Of a stretch of 64,000 nucleotides of DNA, positions 9,102-20,294 are shown piece by piece (the stretch's first letter is position 1; every line of letters starts with the position of its first letter). The notes below the pieces were generated by a model. The model was not told where the DNA came from, ran no database searches, and saw only the letters and a program-made list of their open reading frames with translations. The stretch is from Ensifer aridi (GTDB lineage Bacteria; Pseudomonadota; Alphaproteobacteria; Rhizobiales; Rhizobiaceae). The stretch lies in the NCBI RefSeq assembly GCF_002078505.1, contig NZ_LUAV01000002.1, positions 331,832 to 395,831 on the forward strand. Direction: 5' to 3'. Made by a program: the position numbers and the translations under genes.

Positions 9102-9992
9102 ATGACAATCGAACTTCTGGATTCGACAGGCGTGGCTGATGCTGCACAGCCTTGCGTCCGCAAGACGATCGCGGCGCCGGCAACCGATGTTCTCGGCCGC
9201 ATCGCCAATCTCGAGACGCGGCTTGCCCGTACGGCCGCCGAGATCGATGCGGCGCAGGCCGTGCGCTACAGGGTCTTCGTCGAGGAGATGAAAGCGCAGG
9301 TGGCGCCCGAGGCTGAGCGACGCAAGCGCGACATCGACGGCTGGGACGCGATCTGCGACCATCTGCTCGTGCTCGACACATCCATCGAGGGCGATCCGGA
9401 AGAGCAGATCGTCGGCACTTACCGCCTGCTGCGCCAGGAAGTCGCCGAACGGGCGGCTGGCTTCTACTCCGCCTCGGAATTCGCGATCGATGAACTGCTC
9501 GCGCGACACCCCGGTAAACGCTTCATGGAGCTCGGCCGCTCCTGCGTGCTGCCGGAATACCGGACCAAGCGTACGGTCGAGCTCCTCTGGCAGGGCAATT
9601 GGGCTTATGCCCTGAGGCATGGTGTCGACGCCATGTTCGGCTGCGGCTCCTTTCCGGGCGTCGTTCCCGAAGAGCATGCACTGGCGCTTTCTTTCCTCCA
9701 TCACAACATTCGGACGAAGGACGAGTGGGCCGTTTCCGCCCGACCTGAACTTCACCGGACGATGGATCTGATGCCCTCGGAGGCGATCAATCCCAAGAAG
9801 GCGCTTGCAGCGCTTCCGCCCCTGATCAAGGGCTACATGCGGCTGGGCGCGATGGTCGGCGACGGCGCGGTGGTCGATCACGCCTTCCGCACGACCGATG
9901 TTCTGATCGTTCTGCCGATCAGCAATATCTCCGGCCGATATCTCAACTATTACGGTGCCGACGCAGGGCGGTTTTCCTCGTCGGTATCCTAG
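9102..9992 (+). CDS. olsB: L-ornithine N(alpha)-acyltransferase (3-hydroxyacyl-ACP dependent)
   Basis: The 296-residue protein carries the acyltransferase/GNAT-like OlsB domain. Visible landmarks are AVRYRVFVEEM, the acceptor region IDGWDAICDHLLV, FMELGRSCVLPEYR, and FGCGSFPGV. OlsB transfers a 3-hydroxy fatty acid from acyl carrier protein to ornithine, giving lyso-ornithine lipid, the first step of ornithine-lipid synthesis. The acyltransferase for the second step (OlsA) is encoded at 24.6 kb. Ornithine lipids partly replace phospholipids when phosphate is scarce in S. meliloti. The name rests on sequence character plus its place next to tme and mutS, which I recall from S. meliloti. Confidence 0.87.
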   Translation: MTIELLDSTGVADAAQPCVRKTIAAPATDVLGRIANLETRLARTAAEIDAAQAVRYRVFVEEMKAQVAPEAERRKRDIDGWDAICDHLLVLDTSIEGDPEEQIVGTYRLLRQEVAERAAGFYSASEFAIDELLARHPGKRFMELGRSCVLPEYRTKRTVELLWQGNWAYALRHGVDAMFGCGSFPGVVPEEHALALSFLHHNIRTKDEWAVSARPELHRTMDLMPSEAINPKKALAALPPLIKGYMRLGAMVGDGAVVDHAFRTTDVLIVLPISNISGRYLNYYGADAGRFSSSVS

Positions 9993-10117
9993 TCCTCTTC
10001 TGAACGGGCGACCTCGAGCGAAACAATTCGAGAGCCTGAACGGCATTCGATTTCGCGTTTTCTGACAAAGGGCGCGCAGCAGGGCGACCGCGGCTACATG
10101 TCTTGGTCTGTAGTAGT

Positions 10118-10146
10118 ATTAACCAGTTGTTAATGATGTATTTGAC
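10118..10146 (+). promoter_or_regulatory. Inverted repeat and -35-like element in the olsB-tme gap
   Basis: ATTAAC (10118-10123) and GTTAAT (10129-10134) are perfect inverted half-sites separated by CAGTT. A TTGAC element follows at 10142-10146. The arrangement looks like an operator beside a promoter reading rightward into the candidate RNA, but no well-spaced -10 box is evident. Confidence 0.3.
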
Positions 10147-10174
10147 TTTCGATTTTGAAAGAGCGAAGTGTATC

Positions 10175-10356
10175 TTCGTGGTTGATCTGGATTTCATGAC
10201 GAAGAAATGTAAAAAGATAAAGGGAAAGATGGGCTAGCCGACTGGAGGGAGTCGACGACGCTATCAAATCCCGGGATTTTTCATCACGTAGGAGATGGGT
10301 CGGCCATTATGTATTGAGCCCGCTTCCATTCACAGGAAGGCGGGCTCTTATTTTGT
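10175..10356 (+). ncRNA. Candidate small RNA (or long olsB 3' UTR)
   Basis: The 558-base gap between olsB and the convergent tme gene has no open frame of coding character and is locally more AT-rich than its neighbours. A strong intrinsic terminator closes it at 10316-10356. Because tme points the other way, a transcript ending here is either a free-standing RNA or an unusually long olsB tail of more than 320 bases. Extents are approximate: the 3' end is set by the terminator, and the 5' end is a guess from promoter-like sequence upstream. I cannot match it to a named rhizobial RNA family. Confidence 0.35.
10316..10356 (+). terminator. Strong Rho-independent terminator
   Basis: GAGCCCGCTTCC pairs with GGAAGGCGGGCTC around a 7-base loop (one bulged base), followed by TTATTTTG. 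It terminates rightward transcription from olsB or from the candidate RNA. Confidence 0.85.
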
Positions 10357-10436
10357 TTGGAGTATGTGTGTCGTTACTGTACGGCTCTCAGCAAGAATGT
10401 TCAGCCGCGACGCGATTGTGTTCGGAAAAGGGACAT

Positions 10437-10543
10437 CTACAGTGCCATGCGTCTTTCCAGACGCACAAAGGACGCTGTAGCGCTTTGAGTTGCTGCAGGT
10501 TTTGTCTTTAAATCGGGTACGATTTAAGGAAACATGCAGTAAA
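10437..10543 (+). repeat. Two-hairpin dispersed repeat, copy 1
   Basis: The element has an outer stem CTACAGTG/CGCTGTAG enclosing an inner GCGTC/GACGC hairpin. A spacer CTTTGAGTTGC follows, then a second hairpin with CTTTAAATCG facing CGATTTAAGG, flanked by GCAGG and CATGCAG. The same architecture appears at 30529-30637, 33028-33131 (reverse) and 56805-56912 (reverse). It lies just behind the tme stop codon. Confidence 0.8.
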
Positions 10544-10550
10544 GCGGGAT

Positions 10551-12836
10551 TCAGGTGCCCGCATTATAGGCTGCGATCGCCGCCATGTTGACGAGATCGG
10601 AGTCCTTTGCCGACATGGAGGCGATCTGTACCGACTTGTCGAGGCCGACGAGCAGCGGGCCGATAACCGTCGAGCCGCCCAGTTCCTGGAGCATCTTGGT
10701 CGAAATCGAAGCCGAGTGGAAGGCGGGCATCACCAGGACATTGGCGGTGCCGGACAGCCGGCAGAACGGATATTGCTCCATCACCCGGTGATTGAGTGCC
10801 ACGTCTGCAGCCATTTCGCCGTCATATTCGAAATCGACGCGGCGCTTGTCGAGGATCTTGACGGCCTCACGTACCCGCTCAGAGCGTTCACCGGAGGGGT
10901 GGCCGAAGGTGGAATAGGCAAGCATCGCCACACGCGGCATGTAACCGAGCCGCTTTGCAAGACCGGCGGCCTCCTCGGCGATGTCGGCCAGCTCCTCGGC
11001 CGTCGGCATGTCGTGCACCGCCGTGTCGGCAACGAGCACGGTGCGGCCGCGGCAAAGCGCGATCGTCACGCCGATCACCCGATGGCCGGGCTTGGCGTCG
11101 ATGCAGCGGCGAACGTCTTCAAGCGCGGTCGAATAGTTTCGCGTAAGACCGGTCACCATGCCGTCGGCGTCGCCGAGCGCCACCATCGAGGCGGCGAAGT
11201 GGTTGCGGTCGTTGTTGATCAGCCGCTGCACGTCGCGGTACAGGTAACCTTTGCGCTGGAGCCGCGCATAGAGGTAATCCGTGTAGGCCGCCACGCGCTT
11301 CGAAAGCCGCGCATTGACGATCTGGATTCCCGGGCGGTCGAGGTCGATGCCCTCCTGCTCCGCAGTTTCGCGCATCTGCTCCTCGCGGCCGAGCAGGATC
11401 GCCGTGCCGAGCTGCTGGTTGGCGTAGGCGATGGCGGAGCGCATCATCTGCACTTCCTCGCCTTCGGCAAAGACGATGCGCTTCGGCTGGCGGCGGACGC
11501 GCTCGTAAATGCGCTGCAGCGTCGAGGCGATCGGGTCGCGCCGTGCGGAAAGCTGCTGCCCATAGGCATTGATGTCCTCGATTGGCTTGCGGGCGACGCC
11601 GCTCTCCATCGCCGCCTTGGCGACGGCCATCGGAATGGCCGATATGAGGCGCGGATCGAAGGGAACCGGAATGATGTATTGCGGCCCGAAGCGCGGCCGG
11701 TTGCCCTGGTAGGCGGCGGCGACATCGTCCGGCACATCTTCCTTCGCGAGGTTAGCGAGCGCTTCGGCCGCGGCGATCTTCATAGCGTCGTTGATCGTCG
11801 AGGCGCGCACGTCGAGCGCGCCTCGGAAGATATAGGGGAAGCCAAGCACATTGTTCACTTGGTTCGGATAATCCGAGCGGCCGGTCGCGACGATAGCGTC
11901 GTCGCGGATCTGGGCGACTTCCTCCGGCGTGATTTCCGGGTCCGGATTGGCCATGGCGAAGATGATCGGTCTCGCAGCCATGGAGCGCACCATGTCCGCG
12001 GAGAGCGCGCCCTTCGCCGAAAGGCCGAAGAACACATCCGAGCCCTCTAGCGCCTCGGCGAGCGTCCGGCGATCGGTCTCGACCGCATGAGCAGACTTCC
12101 ACTGGTTCATGCCTTCGGTGCGACCCTTGTAGATCACGCCCTTGGTGTCGCAGAGGATGACGTTTTCCGGGTTGAAGCCCATGGCCTTGATGAGCTCGAC
12201 GCAGGCGATCGCCGCAGCACCCGCGCCGTTGCAGACGAGCTTCGTCGTCTTGAAGTCGCGGCCCGTCAGCGTCAGCGCGTTGATGAGGCCGGCGGCCGCG
12301 ATGATCGCGGTGCCGTGCTGGTCGTCATGGAAGACCGGGATGTCCATCACCTCGCGCAGCCGCTGCTCGATGATGAAGCAGTCCGGCGCCTTGATATCCT
12401 CGAGATTGATGCCGCCGAAGGAGGGACCGAGGAAGCGGACGCAATTGACGAATTCGTCGACATTCTCGGTATCCACTTCGAGGTCGATCGAATCGACATC
12501 GGCGAAGCGCTTGAAGAGGACGGATTTGCCTTCCATCACCGGCTTCGAGGCGAGCGCACCGAGATTGCCGAGGCCGAGGATCGCGGTGCCGTTGGAGATC
12601 ACCGCCACCATGTTGCCGCGCGAGGTGTAGTCGTAGGCCGTCGCCGGATCCTCGGCGATCGCTTTGACGGGAACGGCGACGCCGGGGGAATAGGCGAGTG
12701 ACAGGTCGCGCTGCGTTGCCATCGGCTTCGTCGGCGAGATCTCCAGCTTTCCGGGGCGTCCCTGAGAGTGAAAATCGAGCGCCTCCTGCGCGGTGACGCT
12801 CGTCATCGTGCGGTCGGACTTGTCGGTAGCCGGCAT
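10551..12836 (-). CDS. tme: Malic enzyme with C-terminal phosphotransacetylase-like domain (probably NADP-dependent Tme)
   Basis: The 761-residue protein has an N-terminal malic-enzyme catalytic domain and NAD(P) domain (to about residue 430). Landmarks are SLAYSPGVAVP, the HDDQHGTAII metal/substrate motif, and VCNGAGAAAIACVELIKAMG for the dinucleotide. The C-terminal third resembles phosphotransacetylase, which is inactive as an enzyme but structural in rhizobial malic enzymes. It converts malate to pyruvate and CO2. S. meliloti has two such enzymes, Dme (NAD, needed for symbiotic fixation) and Tme (NADP). I choose Tme because I recall that gene lying next to mutS, as here; cofactor choice is not read from sequence. 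AGGAGG stands upstream of the ATG at 12836. It diverges from mutS over 102 bases. Confidence 0.85.
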   Translation of the reverse strand: MPATDKSDRTMTSVTAQEALDFHSQGRPGKLEISPTKPMATQRDLSLAYSPGVAVPVKAIAEDPATAYDYTSRGNMVAVISNGTAILGLGNLGALASKPVMEGKSVLFKRFADVDSIDLEVDTENVDEFVNCVRFLGPSFGGINLEDIKAPDCFIIEQRLREVMDIPVFHDDQHGTAIIAAAGLINALTLTGRDFKTTKLVCNGAGAAAIACVELIKAMGFNPENVILCDTKGVIYKGRTEGMNQWKSAHAVETDRRTLAEALEGSDVFFGLSAKGALSADMVRSMAARPIIFAMANPDPEITPEEVAQIRDDAIVATGRSDYPNQVNNVLGFPYIFRGALDVRASTINDAMKIAAAEALANLAKEDVPDDVAAAYQGNRPRFGPQYIIPVPFDPRLISAIPMAVAKAAMESGVARKPIEDINAYGQQLSARRDPIASTLQRIYERVRRQPKRIVFAEGEEVQMMRSAIAYANQQLGTAILLGREEQMRETAEQEGIDLDRPGIQIVNARLSKRVAAYTDYLYARLQRKGYLYRDVQRLINNDRNHFAASMVALGDADGMVTGLTRNYSTALEDVRRCIDAKPGHRVIGVTIALCRGRTVLVADTAVHDMPTAEELADIAEEAAGLAKRLGYMPRVAMLAYSTFGHPSGERSERVREAVKILDKRRVDFEYDGEMAADVALNHRVMEQYPFCRLSGTANVLVMPAFHSASISTKMLQELGGSTVIGPLLVGLDKSVQIASMSAKDSDLVNMAAIAAYNAGT

Positions 12837-12938
12837 GTTTCCTCAACCTCCTGTGGGCGACCCCTCCGGTCCGCCTCTTTGGTGTTGTCGTCTATAAATG
12901 CTTGCGGATAGTGTGACATCTCTTTTTTTGGAACAATC

Positions 12939-15689
12939 ATGAATTTCCTGATGGATGCATCGAACCCCACGGGCGACGTCCTTTCCGTGTCCGACCTCGC
13001 CAGCGAGGTGAGCCGCTCCGCCGCCACGCCGATGATGGAGCAGTTCATCGAGATCAAGGCGAACAACCCGGATTCGCTGCTGTTCTACCGCATGGGCGAT
13101 TTCTACGAGCTGTTTTTCCAGGACGCGGTCGAAGCCTCGCGCGCCCTCGGGATCACGCTGACGAAGCGCGGCCAGCACTTAGGCCAGGAAATCCCGATGT
13201 GCGGCGTGCCGGTCCATGCCGCCGACGACTATCTGCAGAAGCTGATTGCGCTCGGCTATCGGGTCGCCGTCTGCGAGCAGGTGGAAGATCCGGCGGAAGC
13301 CAAGAAGCGCGGCGGCAAGTCGGTCGTGCGTCGCGATGTGGTGCGGCTGGTGACGCCCGGGACGATCACCGAGGACAAGCTGCTTTCGCCCTCGGAATCG
13401 AACTATCTTATGGCGCTCGCACGCATCCGCAGCAGCGGCGCCGAACCCGCCTATGCCCTGGCATGGATCGACATTTCGACCGGCATCTTCCGCCTCGCCG
13501 AGACAGCGCAGAGCCGTTTGCTTGCCGACATATTGCGGATAGAGCCGAGCGAACTGATCCTGCCGGATACCGTCTTCCACGATCCGGAGCTGCGCCCGGT
13601 CTTCGACGTTCTCGGCCGCGTCGCCGTGCCTCAACCCGCCGTCCTCTTCGACAGCGCGACGGCGGAGGGACGCATTTCCCGCTACTACGGCGTGAAGACG
13701 CTCGACGGCTTCGGCAGCTTCTCGCGCGCCGAGCTCGCGGCGGCGTCGGCGGCGATCTCTTACGTTGAGAAGACGCAGCTTCAGGAGCGTCCGGCGCTCG
13801 GCACTCCCGAAAGGGAAAGCGTCGCCTCGACGCTCTTCATCGATCCGGCGACCCGCGCCAATCTGGAATTGGTCAAGACGCTCTCCGGCTCCCGCGAAGG
13901 AAGCCTGCTGAGAGCCCTCGACCGGACCGTCACCAGCGGCGGCGCCCGGCTCCTTGCCGAGCGGCTGATGTCGCCGCTGACCGACCCCGAGCGGATCAAT
14001 GAACGGCTCGATTCCATCGAGGTCCTGGTCGACCAGCCGAGTTTTGCCGCGGACGTCCGCGATGCGCTCCGGCGTGCGCCGGATATGCCGCGGGCTCTGT
14101 CGCGGCTGGCGCTCGGCCGCGGCGGCCCGCGCGACCTCGGCGCGATTCAGGCGGGTCTGCGCGCAGCGGCGGCAATCTCGGCGCTGCTTTCGAGCGCGCC
14201 TCTTTCGGCGGAACTGACCGAAGCGCGGGACGCGATCGCCGCATTGCCGGCGGACTTGCTCGCGCGTCTCGATTCGACGCTCGCCGAGGAACTGCCGCTT
14301 CTGAAGCGAGACGGCGGCTTTCTGCGCGAAGGCGCGAGTGCCGAACTCGACGAGATGCGGGCGCTGCGCGACCAGTCGCGCCGTGTCATCGCCGGCCTGC
14401 AACTTCAATATTGCGAAGAGACCGGCATCAAGTCGCTGAAGATCAAGCACAACAATGTACTGGGCTACTTCATTGAGGTGACCGCCGGCAATGCCGGCGC
14501 GATGACCGACACGGATCCCGGTCGCGCCCGTTTCATCCACCGCCAGACCATGGCGAACGCCATGCGCTTCACCACTACCGAACTCGCCGCGCTCGAAACC
14601 AAGATCGCCAATGCCGCCGACCGGGCGCTGGCGCTCGAGCTCGAGGCCTTCGAAGCGATGACGCGCGAGGTCGTCGCGCATGCCGAGGCGATTAAGGCGG
14701 CGGCGCTGGCGCTCGCCACCATCGACGTTTCGGCCGGGCTGGCGGTGCTTGCGGAAGAGCAGAACTATGCTCGCCCGATGGTCGATCGGTCGCGGATGTT
14801 TGCGATCGACGGCGGCCGCCATCCCGTCGTCGAGCAGGCGCTGAGGCGCCAGGCTGCCAATCCCTTCGTCGCCAATGGCTGCGACCTGTCTCCGCCCGAC
14901 GGTCAGGAAGGCGGCTCGATCTGGTTGCTTACCGGTCCGAACATGGGCGGTAAGTCGACCTTCCTTCGCCAGAACGCGTTGATCGCGATCATGGCGCAGA
15001 TGGGCTCCTTCGTGCCAGCGGCCGCCGCGCATATCGGCGTCGTCGACCGGCTCTTCTCTCGTGTCGGGGCTTCGGACGATCTGGCGCGCGGCCGCTCAAC
15101 CTTCATGGTCGAGATGGTCGAGACGGCGGCGATCCTCAATCAGGCGACCGACCGCTCGCTGGTGATCCTCGACGAGATCGGCCGCGGCACGGCGACCTTC
15201 GACGGTCTCTCGATCGCCTGGGCGGCGGTCGAGCATCTGCACGAGGTCAATCGCTGCCGCGGGCTTTTCGCCACGCATTTCCACGAATTGACGGTGCTTT
15301 CGGAAAAGCTCGGCCGGCTCTCCAACGCGACGATGCGCGTCAAGGAATGGGACGGCGACGTGATCTTCCTGCACGAGGTCGGCCCCGGCGCCGCCGATCG
15401 TTCTTACGGCATCCAGGTCGCCCGTCTCGCCGGCCTCCCGGCGTCGGTTGTCGCCCGGGCGAGGGACGTGCTCGCCAAGCTTGAGGATGCCGACCGCAAG
15501 AACCCGGCCAGCCAGCTTATCGACGACCTGCCGCTCTTCCAGGTCGCGGTGAGACGCGAGGAGGCGGCGAGGGCCTCCGGCCCCTCCAAGGTGGAGGAGG
15601 CGCTGAAGGCCCTGAACCCGGACGACATGACGCCGCGCGAGGCGCTCGAAGCGCTATACGCGCTGAAGAAGGAACTTGCCGGCCGCTGA
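12939..15689 (+). CDS. mutS: DNA mismatch repair protein MutS
   Basis: The 916-residue protein contains all MutS domains. The mismatch-recognition domain has the Phe-x-Glu motif in MGDFYELFF near residue 54. Connector, core and clamp regions follow. The C-terminal ABC-type ATPase has Walker [14 protein letters not shown] near residue 667, Walker [12 protein letters not shown], and THFHELTVL. It recognises mispairs and recruits MutL. The length fits the alphaproteobacterial form. The start is the ATG at 12939; an alternative ATG lies four codons later. glnD follows after about 150 bases, as is typical in rhizobia. Confidence 0.96.
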   Translation: MNFLMDASNPTGDVLSVSDLASEVSRSAATPMMEQFIEIKANNPDSLLFYRMGDFYELFFQDAVEASRALGITLTKRGQHLGQEIPMCGVPVHAADDYLQKLIALGYRVAVCEQVEDPAEAKKRGGKSVVRRDVVRLVTPGTITEDKLLSPSESNYLMALARIRSSGAEPAYALAWIDISTGIFRLAETAQSRLLADILRIEPSELILPDTVFHDPELRPVFDVLGRVAVPQPAVLFDSATAEGRISRYYGVKTLDGFGSFSRAELAAASAAISYVEKTQLQERPALGTPERESVASTLFIDPATRANLELVKTLSGSREGSLLRALDRTVTSGGARLLAERLMSPLTDPERINERLDSIEVLVDQPSFAADVRDALRRAPDMPRALSRLALGRGGPRDLGAIQAGLRAAAAISALLSSAPLSAELTEARDAIAALPADLLARLDSTLAEELPLLKRDGGFLREGASAELDEMRALRDQSRRVIAGLQLQYCEETGIKSLKIKHNNVLGYFIEVTAGNAGAMTDTDPGRARFIHRQTMANAMRFTTTELAALETKIANAADRALALELEAFEAMTREVVAHAEAIKAAALALATIDVSAGLAVLAEEQNYARPMVDRSRMFAIDGGRHPVVEQALRRQAANPFVANGCDLSPPDGQEGGSIWLLTGPNMGGKSTFLRQNALIAIMAQMGSFVPAAAAHIGVVDRLFSRVGASDDLARGRSTFMVEMVETAAILNQATDRSLVILDEIGRGTATFDGLSIAWAAVEHLHEVNRCRGLFATHFHELTVLSEKLGRLSNATMRVKEWDGDVIFLHEVGPGAADRSYGIQVARLAGLPASVVARARDVLAKLEDADRKNPASQLIDDLPLFQVAVRREEAARASGPSKVEEALKALNPDDMTPREALEALYALKKELAGR

Positions 15690-15777
15690 CCGATGCGGTC
15701 GGGATGCGACCGCAAATCGCACGTTTTCGTCGCTCCATTCCGGCGGATTTTTCCTGTCAATCGACGGGCAAAAAGGC

Positions 15778-15816
15778 TATACAGCGCCGCGTGCCTCTCC
15801 ATCCGGCACGCGAGAT
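15778..15816 (+). promoter_or_regulatory. Hairpin in the glnD leader
   Basis: CGCGTGC and GCACGCG flank CTCTCCATCCG, 30 bases upstream of the glnD ATG, preceded by TACAGCGC like the first half of the dispersed repeat. Its role, if any, is unknown. Confidence 0.3.
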
Positions 15817-15840
15817 CACCAGGACGCCCCTCGGCACTTC

Positions 15841-18690
15841 ATGGCCAGACACGAAACTTCCTTTCCCGAAATTCTCGACATCGCTGGCCTCCGGGCGAAG
15901 TGCGATTTCATCGCCTCCGCCCACGCCGAGCAGCGCGAACCGATGCGCCGGGCCTTGCTCGCCGCCTTCAAGGAGGCGAATGTGGCGGGCCGCGCCAAGG
16001 CGCGCGAACTGCTTGGCGTCGACGGTGCGGGGATAAGATGTGCCGAGCGTATATCTTGGCTGCAGGATCAACTCATCACGGTGCTGCACGACTTCGTGCT
16101 GAACCAGGTGTTCGATGCGGCCAATGCGCCGGAGGCCGCCCGTATAGCCGTGACCGCCGTCGGCGGCTACGGTCGCGGGACGCTGGCGCCGGGCTCGGAC
16201 ATCGATCTCCTCTTCCTGCTGCCGGCAAAGAAGGCGGTCTGGGCGGAGCCGGCAATCGAGTTCATGCTCTATATCCTTTGGGATCTGGGCTTTAAGGTCG
16301 GCCACGCGACACGGACGATCGAGGAATGCATCCGGCTGTCGCGCGCCGATATGACGATCCGCACGGCGATTCTCGAATGCCGTTACATCTGCGGCTCCGA
16401 AGCCCTGGCGAACGAGCTGGAAGCGCGCTTCGACCGCGAGATCATCCGCAACACCGGTCCCGATTTCATCGCTGCCAAGCTCGCTGAGCGGGACGAGCGC
16501 CATCGAAAGGCGGGCGACACACGCTACCTCGTCGAGCCGAATATCAAAGAAGGCAAGGGGGGCTTGCGTGACCTGCACACGCTGTTCTGGATCGCCAAAT
16601 ATTTCTACCGGGTCAAGGATCCGGCCGACCTCGTGAAGCTCGGCGTGCTTTCGAAGCAGGAATACAAACTGTTCCAGAAGTCGGAGGATTTCCTCTGGGC
16701 AGTGCGCTGCCACATGCATTTCTTGACCGGCAAGGCGGAGGAACGGCTTTCCTTCGACATCCAGCGCGAGATCGCCGAAGCGCTCGGCTATCACGACCAT
16801 CCCGGCCTCTCGGCCGTCGAACGCTTCATGAAGCATTACTTCCTCGTCGCGAAGGACGTCGGTGATCTCACCCGCATCTTCTGCGCGGCGCTCGAGGACC
16901 AGCAGGCCAAGGACACGCCCGGTATCTCCGGCGTCTTCAGCCGCTTCCGCAATCGCACCCGCAAGATCGCCGGCACGCTCGACTTTGTCGATGATGGCGG
17001 GCGCATCGCGCTCGCAAGTCCCGACGTCTTCAGGCGCGACCCGGTCAATCTGCTTCGCCTGTTCCATATCGCCGATATCAACGGCCTGGAGTTCCATCCG
17101 GCCGCGCTGAAGCAGGTGACGCGCTCGCTCAGCCTGATCACGCCGCACTTGCGCGAAAACGAGGAAGCCAACCGGCTTTTCCTCTCGATTCTGACCTCGA
17201 GGCGCAATCCGGAGCTGATCCTAAGACGCATGAATGAATCGGGCGTTCTCGGACGGTTCATTCCGGATTTCGGCAAGATCGTCTCGATGATGCAGTTCAA
17301 CATGTACCACCACTACACGGTGGACGAGCATCTCCTGCGCACGGTCGACGTCCTCTCGCGGATCGAGCGGGGCCTGGAGGAGGAGGCGCATCCACTTACG
17401 GCGATGCTGATGCCGGGCATCGAGGATCGCGAAGCGCTCTACGTCGCCGTGCTGCTGCACGATATCGCCAAAGGCCGTCCGGAGGATCATTCGGTCGCCG
17501 GCGCAAAGGTCGCCCGCAAGCTTTGCCCGCGCCTGGGGCTTTCGCCGAAGCAGACGGAAACGGTGGTCTGGCTGGTCGAGGAACACCTGGTGATGTCGAT
17601 GGTGGCGCAGACCCGCGACTTGAACGACCGCAAGACCATCGTCGACTTCGCCGAGCACGTGCAATCGCTCGAACGGCTGAAGATGCTGCTCATCCTGACG
17701 GTATGCGACATCCGCGCCGTCGGCCCGGGCGTCTGGAACGGCTGGAAGGGCCAGTTGCTGCGCACGCTCTATTACGAGACCGAGCTTCTGCTCTCGGGCG
17801 GCTTCTCGGAACTGTCGCGCAAGGAGCGCGCCAAGCACGCCGCTCATATGCTGGAGGAGGCACTTAAAGACTGGCCGCGCAAGGAGCGGGAGGCCTATGT
17901 GCGGCTGCACTATCAGCCCTACCTGCTGACGGTAGCGGTCGAGGATCAGGTCCGGCACGCCGCGTTCATTCGCGAGGCGGATCGCGCCGGCAAGACCTTG
18001 GCGACGATGGTCCGCACCCACCATTTCCACGCCATTACCGAGATCACGGTGCTTTCGCCGGACCATCCGCGCCTTTTGACAGTCATCGCCGGCGCCTGCG
18101 CCGCAGCGGGCGCCAACATCGTCGATGCGCAAATCCACACCACCGCCGACGGCCGGGCGCTGGATACGATCCTCGTCAACCGCGAGTTCTCGGTGGACGA
18201 GGACGAGATGCGCCGGGCCGCAAGCATCGGCCGGCTGATTGAAGACGTGCTTTCCGGCCGCAAGCGGCTGCCGGAGGTGATTGCCAGCCGAACCCGGGTG
18301 AAGAAGCGCAGCAAGGCCTTCACCGTGACGCCGGAAGTGACGATCAGCAACACGCTGTCGAACAAGTTCACCGTCATCGAGGTCGAGGGCCTCGACCGCA
18401 CGGGTCTGCTTTCGGAGATCACGGCGGTGCTGTCCGACCTGTCGCTCGATATCGCGTCGGCCCATATCACCACCTTCGGAGAGAAGGTGATCGACACCTT
18501 CTATGTGACCGACCTGGTCGGCGCGAAGATCACCAACGAGAACCGGCAGGTAAACATTGCCGCGCGCCTGAAGGCGGTGTTGGCGGGCGAGGTCGACGAG
18601 GCGCGCGAGCGCATGCCCTCCGGCATCATCGCCCCGGTTCCAGCGCCGCGGACATCGCACGGCGCCAAGACGACAAAAGCTGAAACATGA
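15841..18690 (+). CDS. glnD: Bifunctional uridylyltransferase/uridylyl-removing enzyme GlnD
   Basis: The 949-residue protein is the glutamine sensor of the nitrogen regulatory cascade. It adds UMP to PII proteins (GlnB/GlnK) under nitrogen limitation and removes it when glutamine is high. The nucleotidyltransferase motif [19 protein letters not shown] lies near residues 105-123. A helical linker follows, then the HD hydrolase domain with [10 protein letters not shown] and [14 protein letters not shown], and two C-terminal ACT domains (about 725-800 and 840-915, the second with [15 protein letters not shown]). I chose the ATG at 15841; an upstream frame start inside mutS has no family sequence. 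murJ overlaps its stop by four bases. Confidence 0.95.
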   Translation: MARHETSFPEILDIAGLRAKCDFIASAHAEQREPMRRALLAAFKEANVAGRAKARELLGVDGAGIRCAERISWLQDQLITVLHDFVLNQVFDAANAPEAARIAVTAVGGYGRGTLAPGSDIDLLFLLPAKKAVWAEPAIEFMLYILWDLGFKVGHATRTIEECIRLSRADMTIRTAILECRYICGSEALANELEARFDREIIRNTGPDFIAAKLAERDERHRKAGDTRYLVEPNIKEGKGGLRDLHTLFWIAKYFYRVKDPADLVKLGVLSKQEYKLFQKSEDFLWAVRCHMHFLTGKAEERLSFDIQREIAEALGYHDHPGLSAVERFMKHYFLVAKDVGDLTRIFCAALEDQQAKDTPGISGVFSRFRNRTRKIAGTLDFVDDGGRIALASPDVFRRDPVNLLRLFHIADINGLEFHPAALKQVTRSLSLITPHLRENEEANRLFLSILTSRRNPELILRRMNESGVLGRFIPDFGKIVSMMQFNMYHHYTVDEHLLRTVDVLSRIERGLEEEAHPLTAMLMPGIEDREALYVAVLLHDIAKGRPEDHSVAGAKVARKLCPRLGLSPKQTETVVWLVEEHLVMSMVAQTRDLNDRKTIVDFAEHVQSLERLKMLLILTVCDIRAVGPGVWNGWKGQLLRTLYYETELLLSGGFSELSRKERAKHAAHMLEEALKDWPRKEREAYVRLHYQPYLLTVAVEDQVRHAAFIREADRAGKTLATMVRTHHFHAITEITVLSPDHPRLLTVIAGACAAAGANIVDAQIHTTADGRALDTILVNREFSVDEDEMRRAASIGRLIEDVLSGRKRLPEVIASRTRVKKRSKAFTVTPEVTISNTLSNKFTVIEVEGLDRTGLLSEITAVLSDLSLDIASAHITTFGEKVIDTFYVTDLVGAKITNENRQVNIAARLKAVLAGEVDEARERMPSGIIAPVPAPRTSHGAKTTKAET

Positions 18691-20294
18691 GCCTGGTCAA
18701 GAAATTCGCCACCGTCGGCGGCGCGACGCTCGGCAGCCGTGTTTTCGGTTTCATCCGGGAAACCTTCATGGCGGCTGCACTTGGCACCGGGCCGGTGGCC
18801 GACGCCTTCAACACCGCCTTCCGCCTGCCGAACACCTTTCGCCGGCTCTTCGCCGAAGGCGCCTTCAATTCGGCCTTCGTTCCGCTCTTCGCCAAGGAGA
18901 TCGAGGCGCATGGCATGGATGGGGCCCGCCGCTTCTCGGAAGAGGTCTTCGGCGTGCTCTTCACCGTCCTCCTTCTTCTGACGATCGGCATGGAACTGGC
19001 GATGCCCTTCATCGTCAGGGAACTGATCGCCCCCGGTTTCGCTGACGATCCCGCGAAATTCGCAAGCACCGTGACCTTCGCGACGATCATGTTCCCCTAT
19101 CTCGCCTGCATGTCGCTGGCGGCGATGATGGCGGGCATGCTCAATTCGCTGCATCGCTACTTCGCGGCAGCGATCGCTCCGGTCTTCCTGAACATCATTC
19201 TGATCGGCGTACTGGTCTATGCCTGGCTGAGCGGCCAGGATGCCGTTGCCGTCGGCTACGACCTCTCCTGGGGCGTGCTGGTCGCAGGGTTGGTGCAGCT
19301 CGCGATCGTCTGGTTCGCCGTGCGCAACGCCGGAATGAGGATCGGCTTCCGTCGCCCGCGGCTGACGGCGAACGTCAAACGGCTGCTGGTGCTCGCGCTG
19401 CCGGCGGCGATCACCGGCGGCATCACTCAGATCAACCTCCTGATCAACACCAATATCGCCTCAGCCAAGGAAGGGGCGGTCTCCTCGCTCGTCTATGCCG
19501 ACCGTATCTACCAGCTTCCGCTCGGCGTCGTTGGCATTGCGGTCGCGACCGTGCTTCTGCCGGAGCTCTCGCGCGCATTGCGCGCCGGCAACCTTAATGA
19601 GGCTGGGAACCTGCAGAACCGCTCCGTCGAGTTCACGCTGTTTCTGACTCTGCCTGCGGCGGCAGCACTCCTCGTCATGTCCGAGCCGATCGTCCGGCTT
19701 CTCTTCGAACGCGGCAAGTTTTCGCCGGAGTCCACCGTCATCGTCGGCCAGATCCTGGCGATCTACGGTCTCGGGCTGCCGGCTTTCGTGCTGATCAAGG
19801 CCTTCATTCCGGGCTTTTTCGCGCGCGAAGACACGCGCACGCCTATGGTCTTCGCCGGCATTTCGGTGGCGGTGAACGTCTCTCTTGCGCTGGCGTTGTT
19901 TCCCTCGCTTGCCGCAAGCGGCATCGCCACCGCCGAGATCGTTGCCGGCTGGGTGAATGCGGTCCTACTCTTCGCGACGCTCGTCTGGCGGGGGCATTGG
20001 GGGCGCGATATTCCGTTGCTGACCAGAATCCCGCGCCTCGTCATCGCGGCTGCGATCATGGCGCTCGCATTGCATTTCGCTGTTCAATGGCTGGCAGTTC
20101 CGCTTTCCTCGGCCGCGCCGCTCGCAATGCGTGCCGTCGCTTTGTGCGGGCTCATCGCCGCGGCGATGGTGATTTATTTCGCACTCGCCTTCGGCCTCGG
20201 CGGCGCCAGCTTGTCGATGATCCGCCGCAATCTGAGGCGGAAGGCCGCGTCGGCGGCGGAACCCGCCTCGGGCGATGGGGCGGACGCGCCATGA
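18687..20294 (+). CDS. murJ: Lipid II flippase MurJ (MviN)
   Basis: The 535-residue polytopic membrane protein of the MOP/MviN family shows the signature N-terminus [20 protein letters not shown], then [26 protein letters not shown]-type sequence with conserved arginines. About 14 membrane helices are evident. MurJ flips the peptidoglycan precursor lipid II across the inner membrane. Its ATGA overlap with glnD and with the downstream VOC gene indicates translational coupling. The glnD-murJ order is common in alphaproteobacteria. Confidence 0.93.
   Translation: MSLVKKFATVGGATLGSRVFGFIRETFMAAALGTGPVADAFNTAFRLPNTFRRLFAEGAFNSAFVPLFAKEIEAHGMDGARRFSEEVFGVLFTVLLLLTIGMELAMPFIVRELIAPGFADDPAKFASTVTFATIMFPYLACMSLAAMMAGMLNSLHRYFAAAIAPVFLNIILIGVLVYAWLSGQDAVAVGYDLSWGVLVAGLVQLAIVWFAVRNAGMRIGFRRPRLTANVKRLLVLALPAAITGGITQINLLINTNIASAKEGAVSSLVYADRIYQLPLGVVGIAVATVLLPELSRALRAGNLNEAGNLQNRSVEFTLFLTLPAAAALLVMSEPIVRLLFERGKFSPESTVIVGQILAIYGLGLPAFVLIKAFIPGFFAREDTRTPMVFAGISVAVNVSLALALFPSLAASGIATAEIVAGWVNAVLLFATLVWRGHWGRDIPLLTRIPRLVIAAAIMALALHFAVQWLAVPLSSAAPLAMRAVALCGLIAAAMVIYFALAFGLGGASLSMIRRNLRRKAASAAEPASGDGADAP

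Noticed and set aside
13179..15032. 617-codon open frame antisense to mutS
   Set aside because: It is the mirror of a GC-rich coding region; its residues are Arg/Gly/Ala-rich without any family signature, while mutS is complete.
15676..15840. Longer glnD reading frame starting inside mutS
   Set aside because: The added 55 residues are not GlnD-like; the ATG at 15841 begins the recognised protein length.
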